Part shown: positions 44,915-52,954 of the stretch, one piece after another
Layout of the letters: each line of letters begins with the position of its first letter
Numbering within the stretch: the first letter of the stretch is position 1
Assembly: GCF_018502485.1 (NCBI RefSeq)
Contig: NZ_CP075546.1
Strand: one strand, 5' to 3'
Length of the DNA: 64,000 bases
Origin: Methanospirillum purgamenti
Lineage (GTDB): Archaea; Halobacteriota; Methanomicrobia; Methanomicrobiales; Methanospirillaceae
Translations under genes and position numbers: made by a program
Notes under the pieces: generated by a model
Databases searched by the model: none
Seen by the model: the letters and a program-made list of their open reading frames with translations, nothing else
What the model was told of the DNA's origin: nothing

Positions 44915-45460
44915 TCAATTACCTCGCAAAGGTTCATTTTGTTGGATTAGTTTTCCAGTAAATGCCTGATGGAAGATAGTCTGTGATTGTATTTCAACTT
45001 GTTTTCGTGCAGAAGTCGCTTGACCTATTACTCGATCAGTATGGGTAAAGAGGTTATTAACTATACGAACGATCTCATGGGACCGGTTCTGCTCATGACG
45101 GACATCGATGAACCAGTTGATCGTTCCATTGGAAGAATAGAGAAAAGGAACCCGGTATTCATCAAATGAGAACAAAGCAACAGAATCAGGAATCCCTATT
45201 GCATATCTCCGTGCCTGAGTCAGGACTTCCTGTGGTCCGACAGATTCTCGTTTCGCTTCTATGACTCCGACAATTTTCCCGTTGAGAATGAGGGCATAAT
45301 CTGCCAGACCGTTGTTAGTTGGATATTCTTCAAGGGCAATGGCATGATACGAGGAAAGGGGAGTTTTGTCTGTATAGGGCTGAATGTCCCATCCGGATTT
45401 GCGAAGGAGTGGATCGATCTTCTATCCTGGTAACTCTCTCTCATGAAGGGTGCAATGCAT
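44915..45460 (-). pseudogene. Type I restriction-modification remnant: hsdR N-terminus joined to hsdS C-terminus
   Basis: Reading downward from 45435, the frame gives IDPLLRKSGWDIQPYTD, then ADYALILNGKIVGVIEAKRE (the PD-(D/E)xK core of HsdR-type nucleases) and SVALFSFDEYRVPFLYSSNG with FIDVRHEQNRSHEIV. It then passes straight into ARKQVEIQSQTIFHQAFTGK, which is the end of HsdS specificity subunits. An in-frame TAG precedes KIDPLL, and the expected TRIE lies one frame off, so the start is frameshifted. The helicase and DNA-recognition parts are gone. It is therefore a deletion fusion, not an active enzyme. Confidence 0.75.
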
Positions 45461-45542
45461 CACAATTATTATGAAGCAGTCCGGTTTTGTGAAACTAATA
45501 CCTAACTATTTAAAACGCTCCATGAAAAATAGTTTATAAAAT

Positions 45543-46025
45543 TCACTGATTATCGACATATAACAGAGTAAACGGTTCAAACACAAGCCGGATCGACTCA
45601 TTCCCTTCTATCCCTGCAGGACCCACAAAAGCGGTCGGTGCAAGGAGGTTTTCCTGGTGATAATCCTTCATATATTTTTCAAACAGCAGTTTATTGGTCG
45701 TGTTGCCATGAAGGTCATAATACTCAATAGGTATTTCCGGGTAGACCTGTTCAAACTCCCTGAAATAATCCATCGCATCCTGACAGGATTGACAGATGAG
45801 ATCATGAAATACAATAACCGGTCCTTCACCGGTGTATTCTTCAAAACGTTCCAGAATATCGTCTTTCGAAAGGGATGCATCATATAATGTGCCGTCAGAG
45901 AAGAATACCCGCTCTGCATGAATCGGTGCAACCATACAAAGAACTACACATAGGATCAGAACAATTCTAGGAAGAAAAAACCGGGTCTCTTCCAGGATAT
46001 GAGTAAGGAATATCTCATCATCCAT
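45543..46025 (-). CDS. Exported thioredoxin-fold protein with a HepT-like N-terminal stub
   Basis: The product has 160 residues. Residues 1-17 (MDDEIFLTHILEETRFF) look like the start of a HEPN/DUF86 (HepT) toxin and overlap the MNT gene by eight bases, just as HepT genes do. From residue 18 the sequence changes to a signal peptide (LPRIVLILCVVLCMVAPIHA) and a thioredoxin-like domain with the CxxC in HDLICQSCQDAMDYF, and a cis-Pro-like region LLAPTAFVG. The simplest reading is a deletion that joined a HepT start to a secreted redox protein. It might still be translated and exported from the HepT start codon. Confidence 0.7.
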   Translation of the reverse strand: MDDEIFLTHILEETRFFLPRIVLILCVVLCMVAPIHAERVFFSDGTLYDASLSKDDILERFEEYTGEGPVIVFHDLICQSCQDAMDYFREFEQVYPEIPIEYYDLHGNTTNKLLFEKYMKDYHQENLLAPTAFVGPAGIEGNESIRLVFEPFTLLYVDNQ

Positions 46026-46335
46026 AAATCCAAATCACCTCACGCTCTACATATGGTCGTATGTATGGTGATAATCCCTTAACGGTTACTAGATCAACTG
46101 ACCGGCCAAAAATTTCTTCAAGTTCATCGGCTAAGTGAATAAATCTCCGATATATCCCCTTTTCATGGGGAAAATCCACAAGAATATCAATATCACTATC
46201 CGGAGTATCCTCACTCCGGCTGACAGAACCAAAGACCCCAAGTCTCGTTACCCCATACTTCTCCCTTATCTCATCAATATGACTATTCAATTCTGATAGA
46301 ACAAATGGAAGAGATGAGTGAGAACTCGTACTCAT
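46018..46335 (-). CDS. MNT-type nucleotidyltransferase (MntA antitoxin-like), orphan
   Basis: The product has 105 residues. The motif GVFGSVSRSEDTPDSDIDIL (near 34-53) has GSxxR and the two metal-binding Asps; a third Asp is in SVDLVTV. MntA proteins neutralise their HepT partner by adding AMP to a Tyr. Here the HepT gene appears to be reduced to its first codons. Without a toxin the antitoxin may be non-functional, or act on a HepT elsewhere. Confidence 0.88.
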   Translation of the reverse strand: MSTSSHSSLPFVLSELNSHIDEIREKYGVTRLGVFGSVSRSEDTPDSDIDILVDFPHEKGIYRRFIHLADELEEIFGRSVDLVTVKGLSPYIRPYVEREVIWIYG

Positions 46336-46579
46336 AGTAGTACTTCATCATTTTTTCCATATCACAATATCGAAAAACCTCATGGAAATTACATTATTAC
46401 TCTGTGCATAACGACGCAATTTGCAAAAATAATTACCGGATATTCAGGACCCAGTAAGACCAAAAATGTCACACTAAAGGATATTCATTATTCCAGTTCA
46501 TCTAATCTAATATCTGGAACAATCACTTTCTCAGTAACCCAGTCACAACTATGATTAAACCTTAATCCCATTCGTATAT

Positions 46580-47155
46580 ATGACACAAAAACCTGCACTG
46601 CTCATCATCGATATGCAGAATGATTTTGCCTCAACTCATGCAGTAAACCCGGTTGTCGGAGCACAAGCGGTCATCACCCCTCTTACTCATCTACTCTCTC
46701 TATTCCGGGAAAAACGACTTCCAATCTTCCATATCGTCAGGATTCATGAACCGGATGGTTCAGACGTCGAATGGTTCAGGGCTGAAAAATTCAAATCCAC
46801 CCCCTTTGCTGTCAGGGGTTCACACGGTGCTGCAGTAATCGATGAACTTACACCATTGCCTGGTGAGCACCTGATCGAAAAGGTCCGGATGAGTGCATTC
46901 ATCGGAACCACCCTTGACCTGATGCTCCGGACCCTTGGAGTGAATACCGTAGTTGTGGGAGGAATCCAGACACCGAACTGTGTCCGGACCACGGTGTTTG
47001 ATGCTATGGCGTATAACTATGAAACAATCCTCGTAGGTGATGCTACCGGGGCACAGACAAAGGAAATCCATGAAGCAAATGTACTTGATATGAAAAATAT
47101 CGGAGTTAAGATCCTCAATACAGCAAATATTGCCCCATGGCTGGACTCCCGGTGA
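46580..47155 (+). CDS. Isochorismatase-family cysteine hydrolase
   Basis: The product has 191 residues. The triad is visible: Asp in LLIIDMQNDFAS, Lys in LIEKVRMSAFIGT and Cys in GGIQTPNCVRTTVFDA, with the cis-peptide GGIQ just before. Family members include nicotinamidase, ureidoacrylate hydrolase and isochorismatase. The specific substrate cannot be assigned. Single gene with a short leader. Confidence 0.9.
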   Translation: MTQKPALLIIDMQNDFASTHAVNPVVGAQAVITPLTHLLSLFREKRLPIFHIVRIHEPDGSDVEWFRAEKFKSTPFAVRGSHGAAVIDELTPLPGEHLIEKVRMSAFIGTTLDLMLRTLGVNTVVVGGIQTPNCVRTTVFDAMAYNYETILVGDATGAQTKEIHEANVLDMKNIGVKILNTANIAPWLDSR

Positions 47156-47160
47156 TATGG

Positions 47161-47631
47161 TTATTCAGTCCGGTACCCGTGCTTTTCAAATAACCGGGCA
47201 AGCCATTCATCCCGTTCCTCATCCTGTTCAGGCATGTGAGAAGTACATGATTCATAGAGGGAACGCAAAGACGGATCATCAGAGTGCAGGGCACCCATAC
47301 CGGTGATATATCCGATCTGTTTTTCCCCGGAAAATATTCTCACTGCCACACATCGGTAAATTTTACACTGGGCAGGACTGGTCTCATGGATGGTGCAGAC
47401 AATCCGCCCGTCATCAGTCGGCCGGAGAAACGGGCAGGCATTGGGATGGGCACGGGAAAACTCAGTATTGTCAAAAAAATTCCGTTTATCTTCATCGACG
47501 ACTGCCTGAAAGAGAGTATTTGTTGAAACACAAGAGCAGGAAAAGGTATATGGCCCGGTCTTTGCATCAATGACAATGTAGTCCCCCAGGTACATACAGC
47601 ATTGACCACATTGAGCACACGTAAAAACCAT
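47161..47631 (-). CDS. YkgJ-type cysteine cluster protein
   Basis: The product has 156 residues from the ATG at 47631 (MVFTCAQCGQCCMYLGDYIV); the frame runs further upstream without family similarity. CAQCGQCC at the start, then CPFLRPTDDGRIVCTIHETSPAQCKIYRC form the YkgJ/CxxCxxCC cluster (UPF0153) that probably binds iron-sulfur or zinc. The function of the family is unsettled. Convergent with the isochorismatase gene. Confidence 0.85.
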   Translation of the reverse strand: MVFTCAQCGQCCMYLGDYIVIDAKTGPYTFSCSCVSTNTLFQAVVDEDKRNFFDNTEFSRAHPNACPFLRPTDDGRIVCTIHETSPAQCKIYRCVAVRIFSGEKQIGYITGMGALHSDDPSLRSLYESCTSHMPEQDEERDEWLARLFEKHGYRTE

Positions 47632-47757
47632 GATAAGTATATGTTTCCGGATGATATGCACCATGTGATCGAAAGCTTGCCGCTTTAAGTGGTGCATGAG
47701 GAATCGTAATTTGCACCAACAACCTTTCCTTTATCTAGTGTCATCTCCTATCTGTTC

Positions 47758-49410
47758 ATGAGTATTATGCGGAGTGATGATGTAAAGGCAGGATATGCCC
47801 GGGCCCCGAACCGCTCACTCATTCGTTCTCTCGGAATTGACGAGAGTGAAATGAACCAGCCATTTATCGGGATTGCTAACTCCTGGAATACCATCGTACC
47901 CGGCCATACCCACCTTCGGATTCTTGGTGAACGGGTCAGGGAAGGGATTACTGCCGGAGGCGGAACACCGTTCGAGTTCAATACCATCGGAATCTGCGAT
48001 GGAATTGCAATGGGACATGAAGGAATGAGATATTCCCTCCCATCTCGTGAAAATATTGCAGATTCCGTTGAACTCATGATTCAGGCACATAAATTTGATG
48101 GCATTGTCTGTATCTGCACATGTGACAAAATTGTCCCAGGCATGCTCATGGCAGCAACCAGGTGTAATATCCCGGCAATTGTTCTAACCGGAGGAAATAT
48201 GCTCCCCGGTCACCATCAGGGATGCGAATTATCACTGACTGATGTGTTTGAAGGAGTCGGAAAAGTCGCCGGTGGGAAAATGACCGAAGAAGAACTTCGG
48301 GAACTTGAAACGGCTGCAATGCCTGGATGTGGATCCTGTCAGGGTCTCTATACAGCAAATACCATGGCATGTATGACAGAAGCCCTCGGCATGTCTCTTC
48401 CAGGCTGTGCTGCAACTCCAGCTGTTTATGCAGAAAAACAGCGGTTAGCATTCAGGTCAGGCAAACGAATCGTAGACCTTGTGCACCAGCAGGTTCTTCC
48501 CCGAGATATTATCTCTCCGGCAAGTCTTCGAAATGCAATCAGAGTTGATATGGCACTTGGTGGATCAACAAATACCGTGTTACACCTGATGGCGATCGCA
48601 ACCGAAGCAGGGGTGCCCTTTGATCTTGACGAATTTAATAAAATATCAGAACAGGTCCCACATATCGCCTCAATGATGCCTGGCGGACCGCATTCTATGC
48701 AGGCACTATATGACGCCGGAGGGATTCCTGCAGTATTCAAACAAATCCGGTCACATCTCGAAAACTGTCCCACTACATCAGGAAAGGACGTCTTTTCATT
48801 AGCGGATAGTGTAACATATGTGGATGAGTCAATTATCCGACCGGAATCATCACCAGTGCATACAAGTGGTGGTCTGATGATCCTTACCGGAACCCTTGCA
48901 CCAGATGGAGCGGTTATAAAAAGCGGAGCCGTTCAGAGTGAGATGTGGCAGCATACCGGCCCTGCCCGTGTTTTTGACGGTGAAGAACCGGCCATGAAGG
49001 CCATCCTTGGAAGAGAGATCAAGGAAGGTGATGTAGTGGTCATCAGGTACGAAGGCCCGAGAGGCGGACCTGGAATGCCGGAGATGCTCTCACCAACATC
49101 AGCACTTGTCGGCCTTGGATATAACCGGGTTGCCCTAATTACCGACGGCCGGTTTTCAGGAGGGACAAGGGGTCCATGTATCGGGCATGTTGCTCCGGAA
49201 GCTGCAGCAGGCGGACCAATTGCATTTGTAAAAGACGGAGATACTATATCAATTGATCTCATTTCCAAAACAATCAACCTGGATATTGGTATTGAAGAAA
49301 TTGAGAGAAGAAAGTCCGGATGGAAACCTCTTACAAAACCACTCAGCAGTGTTCTTACCAGATATGCTGCTGCGGTGGGACCGGCAAACCGTGGTGCTGT
49401 ACTCCAGTAA
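47758..49410 (+). CDS. ilvD: Dihydroxy-acid dehydratase
   Basis: The product has 550 residues, full length. Cluster ligands occur in CICTCDKIVPGM and PGCGSCQGLYTANTM, and the carbamylated-Lys/metal region in HEGMRYSLPSRE and GICDGIAMGHEG. GRFSGGTRGPCIGHVAPEAA is near the C-terminus. It converts dihydroxyisovalerate and dihydroxymethylvalerate to the keto acids of valine and isoleucine. A single gene; other ilv genes are not in the window. Confidence 0.97.
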   Translation: MSIMRSDDVKAGYARAPNRSLIRSLGIDESEMNQPFIGIANSWNTIVPGHTHLRILGERVREGITAGGGTPFEFNTIGICDGIAMGHEGMRYSLPSRENIADSVELMIQAHKFDGIVCICTCDKIVPGMLMAATRCNIPAIVLTGGNMLPGHHQGCELSLTDVFEGVGKVAGGKMTEEELRELETAAMPGCGSCQGLYTANTMACMTEALGMSLPGCAATPAVYAEKQRLAFRSGKRIVDLVHQQVLPRDIISPASLRNAIRVDMALGGSTNTVLHLMAIATEAGVPFDLDEFNKISEQVPHIASMMPGGPHSMQALYDAGGIPAVFKQIRSHLENCPTTSGKDVFSLADSVTYVDESIIRPESSPVHTSGGLMILTGTLAPDGAVIKSGAVQSEMWQHTGPARVFDGEEPAMKAILGREIKEGDVVVIRYEGPRGGPGMPEMLSPTSALVGLGYNRVALITDGRFSGGTRGPCIGHVAPEAAAGGPIAFVKDGDTISIDLISKTINLDIGIEEIERRKSGWKPLTKPLSSVLTRYAAAVGPANRGAVLQ

Positions 49411-49508
49411 CCCTTTTTTTCAAAAGTAATTTTTCCCAGAAATAATTCTGGCATCGCAGACGCAAAACTAAACCTATAACTCCTTTGATCTCCTAACTGG
49501 TTACTATT

Positions 49509-51020
49509 ATGGAAAAGTCCATCGATGAGATCAACCGGCGTATTCGTGATGGTTCAGCCCGGGTGGTCACTGCCGATGAGATGCCAGACATCGTCAGCGA
49601 ACTCGGAGAAGAAGGGGCACTCCAGGAGGTGGATGTTGTTACCACCGGAACCTTTGGAGCCATGTGCTCATCAGGGGCATTTTTGAACTTCGGTCATGCA
49701 GAACCTCCAATCAAGATGGAACGGCTCTGGCTGAACGATGTTGAAGCATACGGCGGTATTGCAGCAGTCGATACCTACATCGGTGCGACAAATAAGTCTG
49801 TTACCAGAATGGAGAGTTATGGAGGTGCCCATGTCATTGAAGACTTCATTTCAGGCAAGGCCATAGAACTCCGGGCACAATCATCAGGATCAGATTGTTA
49901 TCCACGAAGAAGTATTACAACTGAAGTCAGGCTTGAAGATCTGAACCAGGCAATCATGGTCAATCCACGAAATGCCTACCAGCGATATGATGCAGCAGTA
50001 AACACGTCTGATGACACCCTGTACACCTATATGGGAACTCTCCTCCCCCATAGTGCAAATGTGTCGTTTTCGGGTGCAGGAACGTTAAACCCAATATGTA
50101 ACGACCCAAACCTTCGGCTCATCGGAAGTGGTGTACCTATCTTACTTGGTGGTGCTCCAGGTATGGTAGTTGGTGAAGGAACACAACATTCATCTGCAGG
50201 AAACTTCGCAACCCTGATGACAACCGCTGATATGGCTGAAATGAATACGGACTTTTTGCGGGCGGCATATATGTATCGGTATGGCCCCACGCTCTACCTT
50301 GGGGTAGGTATTCCTTTACCTGTTCTGGATATCGAAACGGTCAGACGGACAGCAGTCAGAGATGAAGATATTATGGTCAGTATCAGGGATTACGGCGTTC
50401 CATCCCGGAGCAGGCCGGTCCTTGGACAAGTAAGTTATGCAGAACTGAAATCAGGCACTATTGAACTGAATAACGAAGAGATAAAGACTTCATCGCTGTC
50501 CTCGTACCGGCGGGCCAAGATGGTTGCAAACACCCTGAAAACCTGGATACAGGAAGGGCATATGACCTTGTGTCTTCCAACACGGTACCTCGATCCTTCC
50601 AAACAGGCAAAACCGATGCGAGAAACAAGAAAAGTAGTCCTGGTTCAGGAGATTATGCAGAGAAAAGTTGTGACAATAAAGGAAGAACAGGACATAACAG
50701 AGGCTGCAAAAAAACTGCTCAGGGGAGAGACAAACCATCTGCCAGTGTTAAATGAACAGGGACGACTGACCGGAGTAGTCACGACCTTTGATATTGCAAA
50801 AGCAGTTGCACGACCTGAACGGAAAGTAAAAGTTCAGGATGTCATGACCAGGAATGTAATCACTACCCTCGCTGATGAACCAATAGACATTGCTGCCCAG
50901 AAGATGGAGCATCATCGGATCAGTGCACTCCCGGTAGTAGATGCACAAAATCAGTGTATCGCAATCCTCCATGCCAGTGATTTAGGAAAACTCTTCAAAC
51001 CCGGAGGGGCCAGACCATGA
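49509..51020 (+). CDS. COG1900 (DUF39) homocysteine synthesis protein with CBS pair
   Basis: The product has 503 residues. The DUF39 domain (1-360) starts EKSIDEINRRIRDGSARVV and contains VDVVTTGTFGAMCSSGAFLN and a second Cys in SSGSDCYPRRSI. Two CBS motifs follow (375-430 and 437-500; VQEIMQRKVVTIKEEQDITE and VQDVMTRNVITTLADEPID). Its Methanosarcina counterpart (MA1821) is needed, with the NIL-ferredoxin next door, to make homocysteine from aspartate semialdehyde and sulfide. It overlaps the next gene by four bases. The CBS pair probably senses an adenosyl ligand such as SAM. Confidence 0.93.
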   Translation: MEKSIDEINRRIRDGSARVVTADEMPDIVSELGEEGALQEVDVVTTGTFGAMCSSGAFLNFGHAEPPIKMERLWLNDVEAYGGIAAVDTYIGATNKSVTRMESYGGAHVIEDFISGKAIELRAQSSGSDCYPRRSITTEVRLEDLNQAIMVNPRNAYQRYDAAVNTSDDTLYTYMGTLLPHSANVSFSGAGTLNPICNDPNLRLIGSGVPILLGGAPGMVVGEGTQHSSAGNFATLMTTADMAEMNTDFLRAAYMYRYGPTLYLGVGIPLPVLDIETVRRTAVRDEDIMVSIRDYGVPSRSRPVLGQVSYAELKSGTIELNNEEIKTSSLSSYRRAKMVANTLKTWIQEGHMTLCLPTRYLDPSKQAKPMRETRKVVLVQEIMQRKVVTIKEEQDITEAAKKLLRGETNHLPVLNEQGRLTGVVTTFDIAKAVARPERKVKVQDVMTRNVITTLADEPIDIAAQKMEHHRISALPVVDAQNQCIAILHASDLGKLFKPGGARP

Positions 51021-51400
51021 AACTCTTAGTCCGTCTGATTCATGAAAGTAAGCCGATTATTGCGCAGGTTGTAAAAGACACCGGAGTTCTCATTAATGTT
51101 GATCGGGCACGGTCTGATGCTCATGAGGGAGAAGAAGCACTCGTTGACGTTCCAGATGAGAACTGCATTATTGTAAGCGAACGGATGAGATCACTGGGCG
51201 CTGAAGTCAGAATTCTTGAAGAAGGAATCAGACATGACGAAGAGGAATGTGTTGATTGTGGGGCCTGTATCTCTATATGTCCAAAAGGTGTCTTTTCTTT
51301 TGATGAAAACTGGAAATTACAGGTTTCAACAAAAAAATGCATTTTATGTGGAAGATGTATCATCAGCTGTCCTCATGCAGCACTGTCTCTCAGTTATTAA
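51017..51400 (+). CDS. NIL-domain ferredoxin for homocysteine synthesis
   Basis: The product has 127 residues. The N-terminal NIL domain (1-72: LLVRLIHESKPIIAQVVKDT) is followed by two 4Fe-4S motifs, CVDCGACISICPKGVF and CILCGRCIISCPHAAL. It is the counterpart of MA1822, which acts with the COG1900 protein, presumably supplying electrons or handling sulfur. The start ATG lies inside the end of the upstream gene. Confidence 0.93.
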   Translation: MKLLVRLIHESKPIIAQVVKDTGVLINVDRARSDAHEGEEALVDVPDENCIIVSERMRSLGAEVRILEEGIRHDEEECVDCGACISICPKGVFSFDENWKLQVSTKKCILCGRCIISCPHAALSLSY

Positions 51401-51405
51401 ACTGA

Positions 51406-52146
51406 ATGACGCTCCGTCATCATTTTGAACTCAGGGAAACCATAGCGACCATCCTTGCGGATGATAATCAATACATCGATGCAGCCTGTGAAGGAATACG
51501 TCAGGCAAGATTCGAGATTGAGAAATACATCATCCGGGATCCTTTTTTTGCTACCAGTTATGAACCCATACCAATACCGGTTGGTCCGGACATCATTCGC
51601 AGGATGGGGGATGCAGCACAGAATGCAGGAGTCGGACCCATGGCAAGTGTTGCAGGGGCCGTAGCAGATGCAGGTGTTCGTGCTGCAAAAATTGCAGGAT
51701 CTGCTTATTGTGTTGTAGATAATGGGGGTGACATTGCTTTGATATCTGACAGGCCAATCCGGGTCGGACTTTATGCAGGAGACTCCCCCTTATCAGGAAA
51801 ATATGCATTCCTCATACCACCGAAAGACGAAATATACGGCATATGCACATCTTCTGCAACAGTCGGCCATTCATTCTCATTCGGTTCAGCAGACAGTGTC
51901 ACTGTTTTTTCACAAGATCCAATACTTGCTGATGCTGTTGCCACATCTGTTTGTAATAGTCTCTCATTGTCAGATCAATCCTCTCTTGAAGATATATGCG
52001 AGGAGATCGATGGAATTTATGCTGTTTTTGGTGAAACCAGTATCATATGGGGAGAAATTCCACCACTCGTCAGAGCAGAAAAGCGGGAGGATCTGATCAC
52101 CGCTGGGGGATTAGGTTTTATTAGACAGGGATCGAATGAGGTATGA
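51406..52146 (+). CDS. COG2122/UPF0280 sulfide-assimilation protein
   Basis: The product has 246 residues. RHHFELRETIATILADD starts the family's first block, and VGPMASVAGAVADAGVRAAK and YCVVDNGGDIALIS are its signatures, as in ApbE-like folds. In Methanosarcina the homologue MA1715 is required for efficient sulfide use in homocysteine formation. It starts six bases after the NIL-ferredoxin gene, so all three known components are in one operon here. Confidence 0.92.
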   Translation: MTLRHHFELRETIATILADDNQYIDAACEGIRQARFEIEKYIIRDPFFATSYEPIPIPVGPDIIRRMGDAAQNAGVGPMASVAGAVADAGVRAAKIAGSAYCVVDNGGDIALISDRPIRVGLYAGDSPLSGKYAFLIPPKDEIYGICTSSATVGHSFSFGSADSVTVFSQDPILADAVATSVCNSLSLSDQSSLEDICEEIDGIYAVFGETSIIWGEIPPLVRAEKREDLITAGGLGFIRQGSNEV

Positions 52147-52152
52147 TCTCCT

Positions 52153-52611
52153 ATGAATCCCATTACACCAATTATTGTAACCCTTGACTTTCTTGAATTC
52201 CCACCCGGAAATACCTGCAGAGGAGAAGATCGATCTCCTGCATTAAACATTAAAAACCTGGATGCTCAATCAGTCGCGATTATGGTTTTTAATCCGTTTA
52301 TTAAATCCTGTTGTTCTTTCACACCATGGATAATATGGAATATTCCCCCACTTTCTCGGATCCCTGAAGGATTTCCAAAAGAACCACAGGTATTAAAACC
52401 GGTCCAGGCAGTACAGGGAATAAACGATTATGGCACCATTGGATACCATGGACCATGTCCACCAGATGGAGAAATGCACCGATATCAGTTTAGAGTTTAT
52501 TCCCTAGATACGATGCTTGACCTTCCACCTGGATCAACAAAAGATGACCTTATCAAAGCAATGCGAGGTCATGTTGTACAATATGGAGAAACGGTAGCCT
52601 TAGCTCGGTAA
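52153..52611 (+). CDS. YbhB/YbcL (PEBP) family protein
   Basis: The product has 152 residues. The signature regions GEDRSPALNIKNLDAQS and YGTIGYHGPCPPDGEMHRYQ (ligand pocket with His and Pro) identify the phosphatidylethanolamine-binding protein fold in its prokaryotic form. The role in prokaryotes is unclear. It begins six bases after the UPF0280 gene and probably shares its transcript, but need not share its pathway. Confidence 0.9.
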   Translation: MNPITPIIVTLDFLEFPPGNTCRGEDRSPALNIKNLDAQSVAIMVFNPFIKSCCSFTPWIIWNIPPLSRIPEGFPKEPQVLKPVQAVQGINDYGTIGYHGPCPPDGEMHRYQFRVYSLDTMLDLPPGSTKDDLIKAMRGHVVQYGETVALAR

Positions 52612-52643
52612 ATCGCCAGTGATTGTGACAAAGAAATCTCTAC

Positions 52644-52892
52644 CTAAGTTCGCACAGATATTCCGGTGAGATCAGATACATCAGACATGACAGCATCAGT
52701 GACCATCATCTGATTACTCATTTTTTGTCCTCGTACCGGACATTTCCAGAACGGATATGGGCATTCCCGATTACTTTTTTCCTCAGAACAAACCGGTGTC
52801 CCATGATGAAACCATAAATATAGGCAATGGGGACGGTTTGGATGTTTTTCAGTGTTTGTGTTCACTATACACCGACTTCCAATTATTATCAA
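52644..52892 (-). CDS. Small cysteine-rich hypothetical protein
   Basis: The product has 82 residues. A cluster of Cys with aromatic residues (PHCLYLWFHHGTPVCSEE, then ECPYPFWKCPVRG) suggests a small metal-binding or disulfide-stabilised module. The ATG at 52892 is tentative because the first 15 residues look less conserved in character. It faces the PEBP gene. No family recognised. Confidence 0.5.
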   Translation of the reverse strand: MIIIGSRCIVNTNTEKHPNRPHCLYLWFHHGTPVCSEEKSNRECPYPFWKCPVRGQKMSNQMMVTDAVMSDVSDLTGISVRT

Positions 52893-52954
52893 TAGTACCG
52901 TTTTCTGTTCTAACGTTTAGTAGTTACGAAAAATAGTGGGTGTATCCAAAAGTA

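Noticed and set aside
46318..46554. Open frame of 78 codons after the MNT gene
   Set aside because: Low-complexity Ser/Thr content, no start signal, and it overlaps the 5' end of the MNT gene on the other strand.
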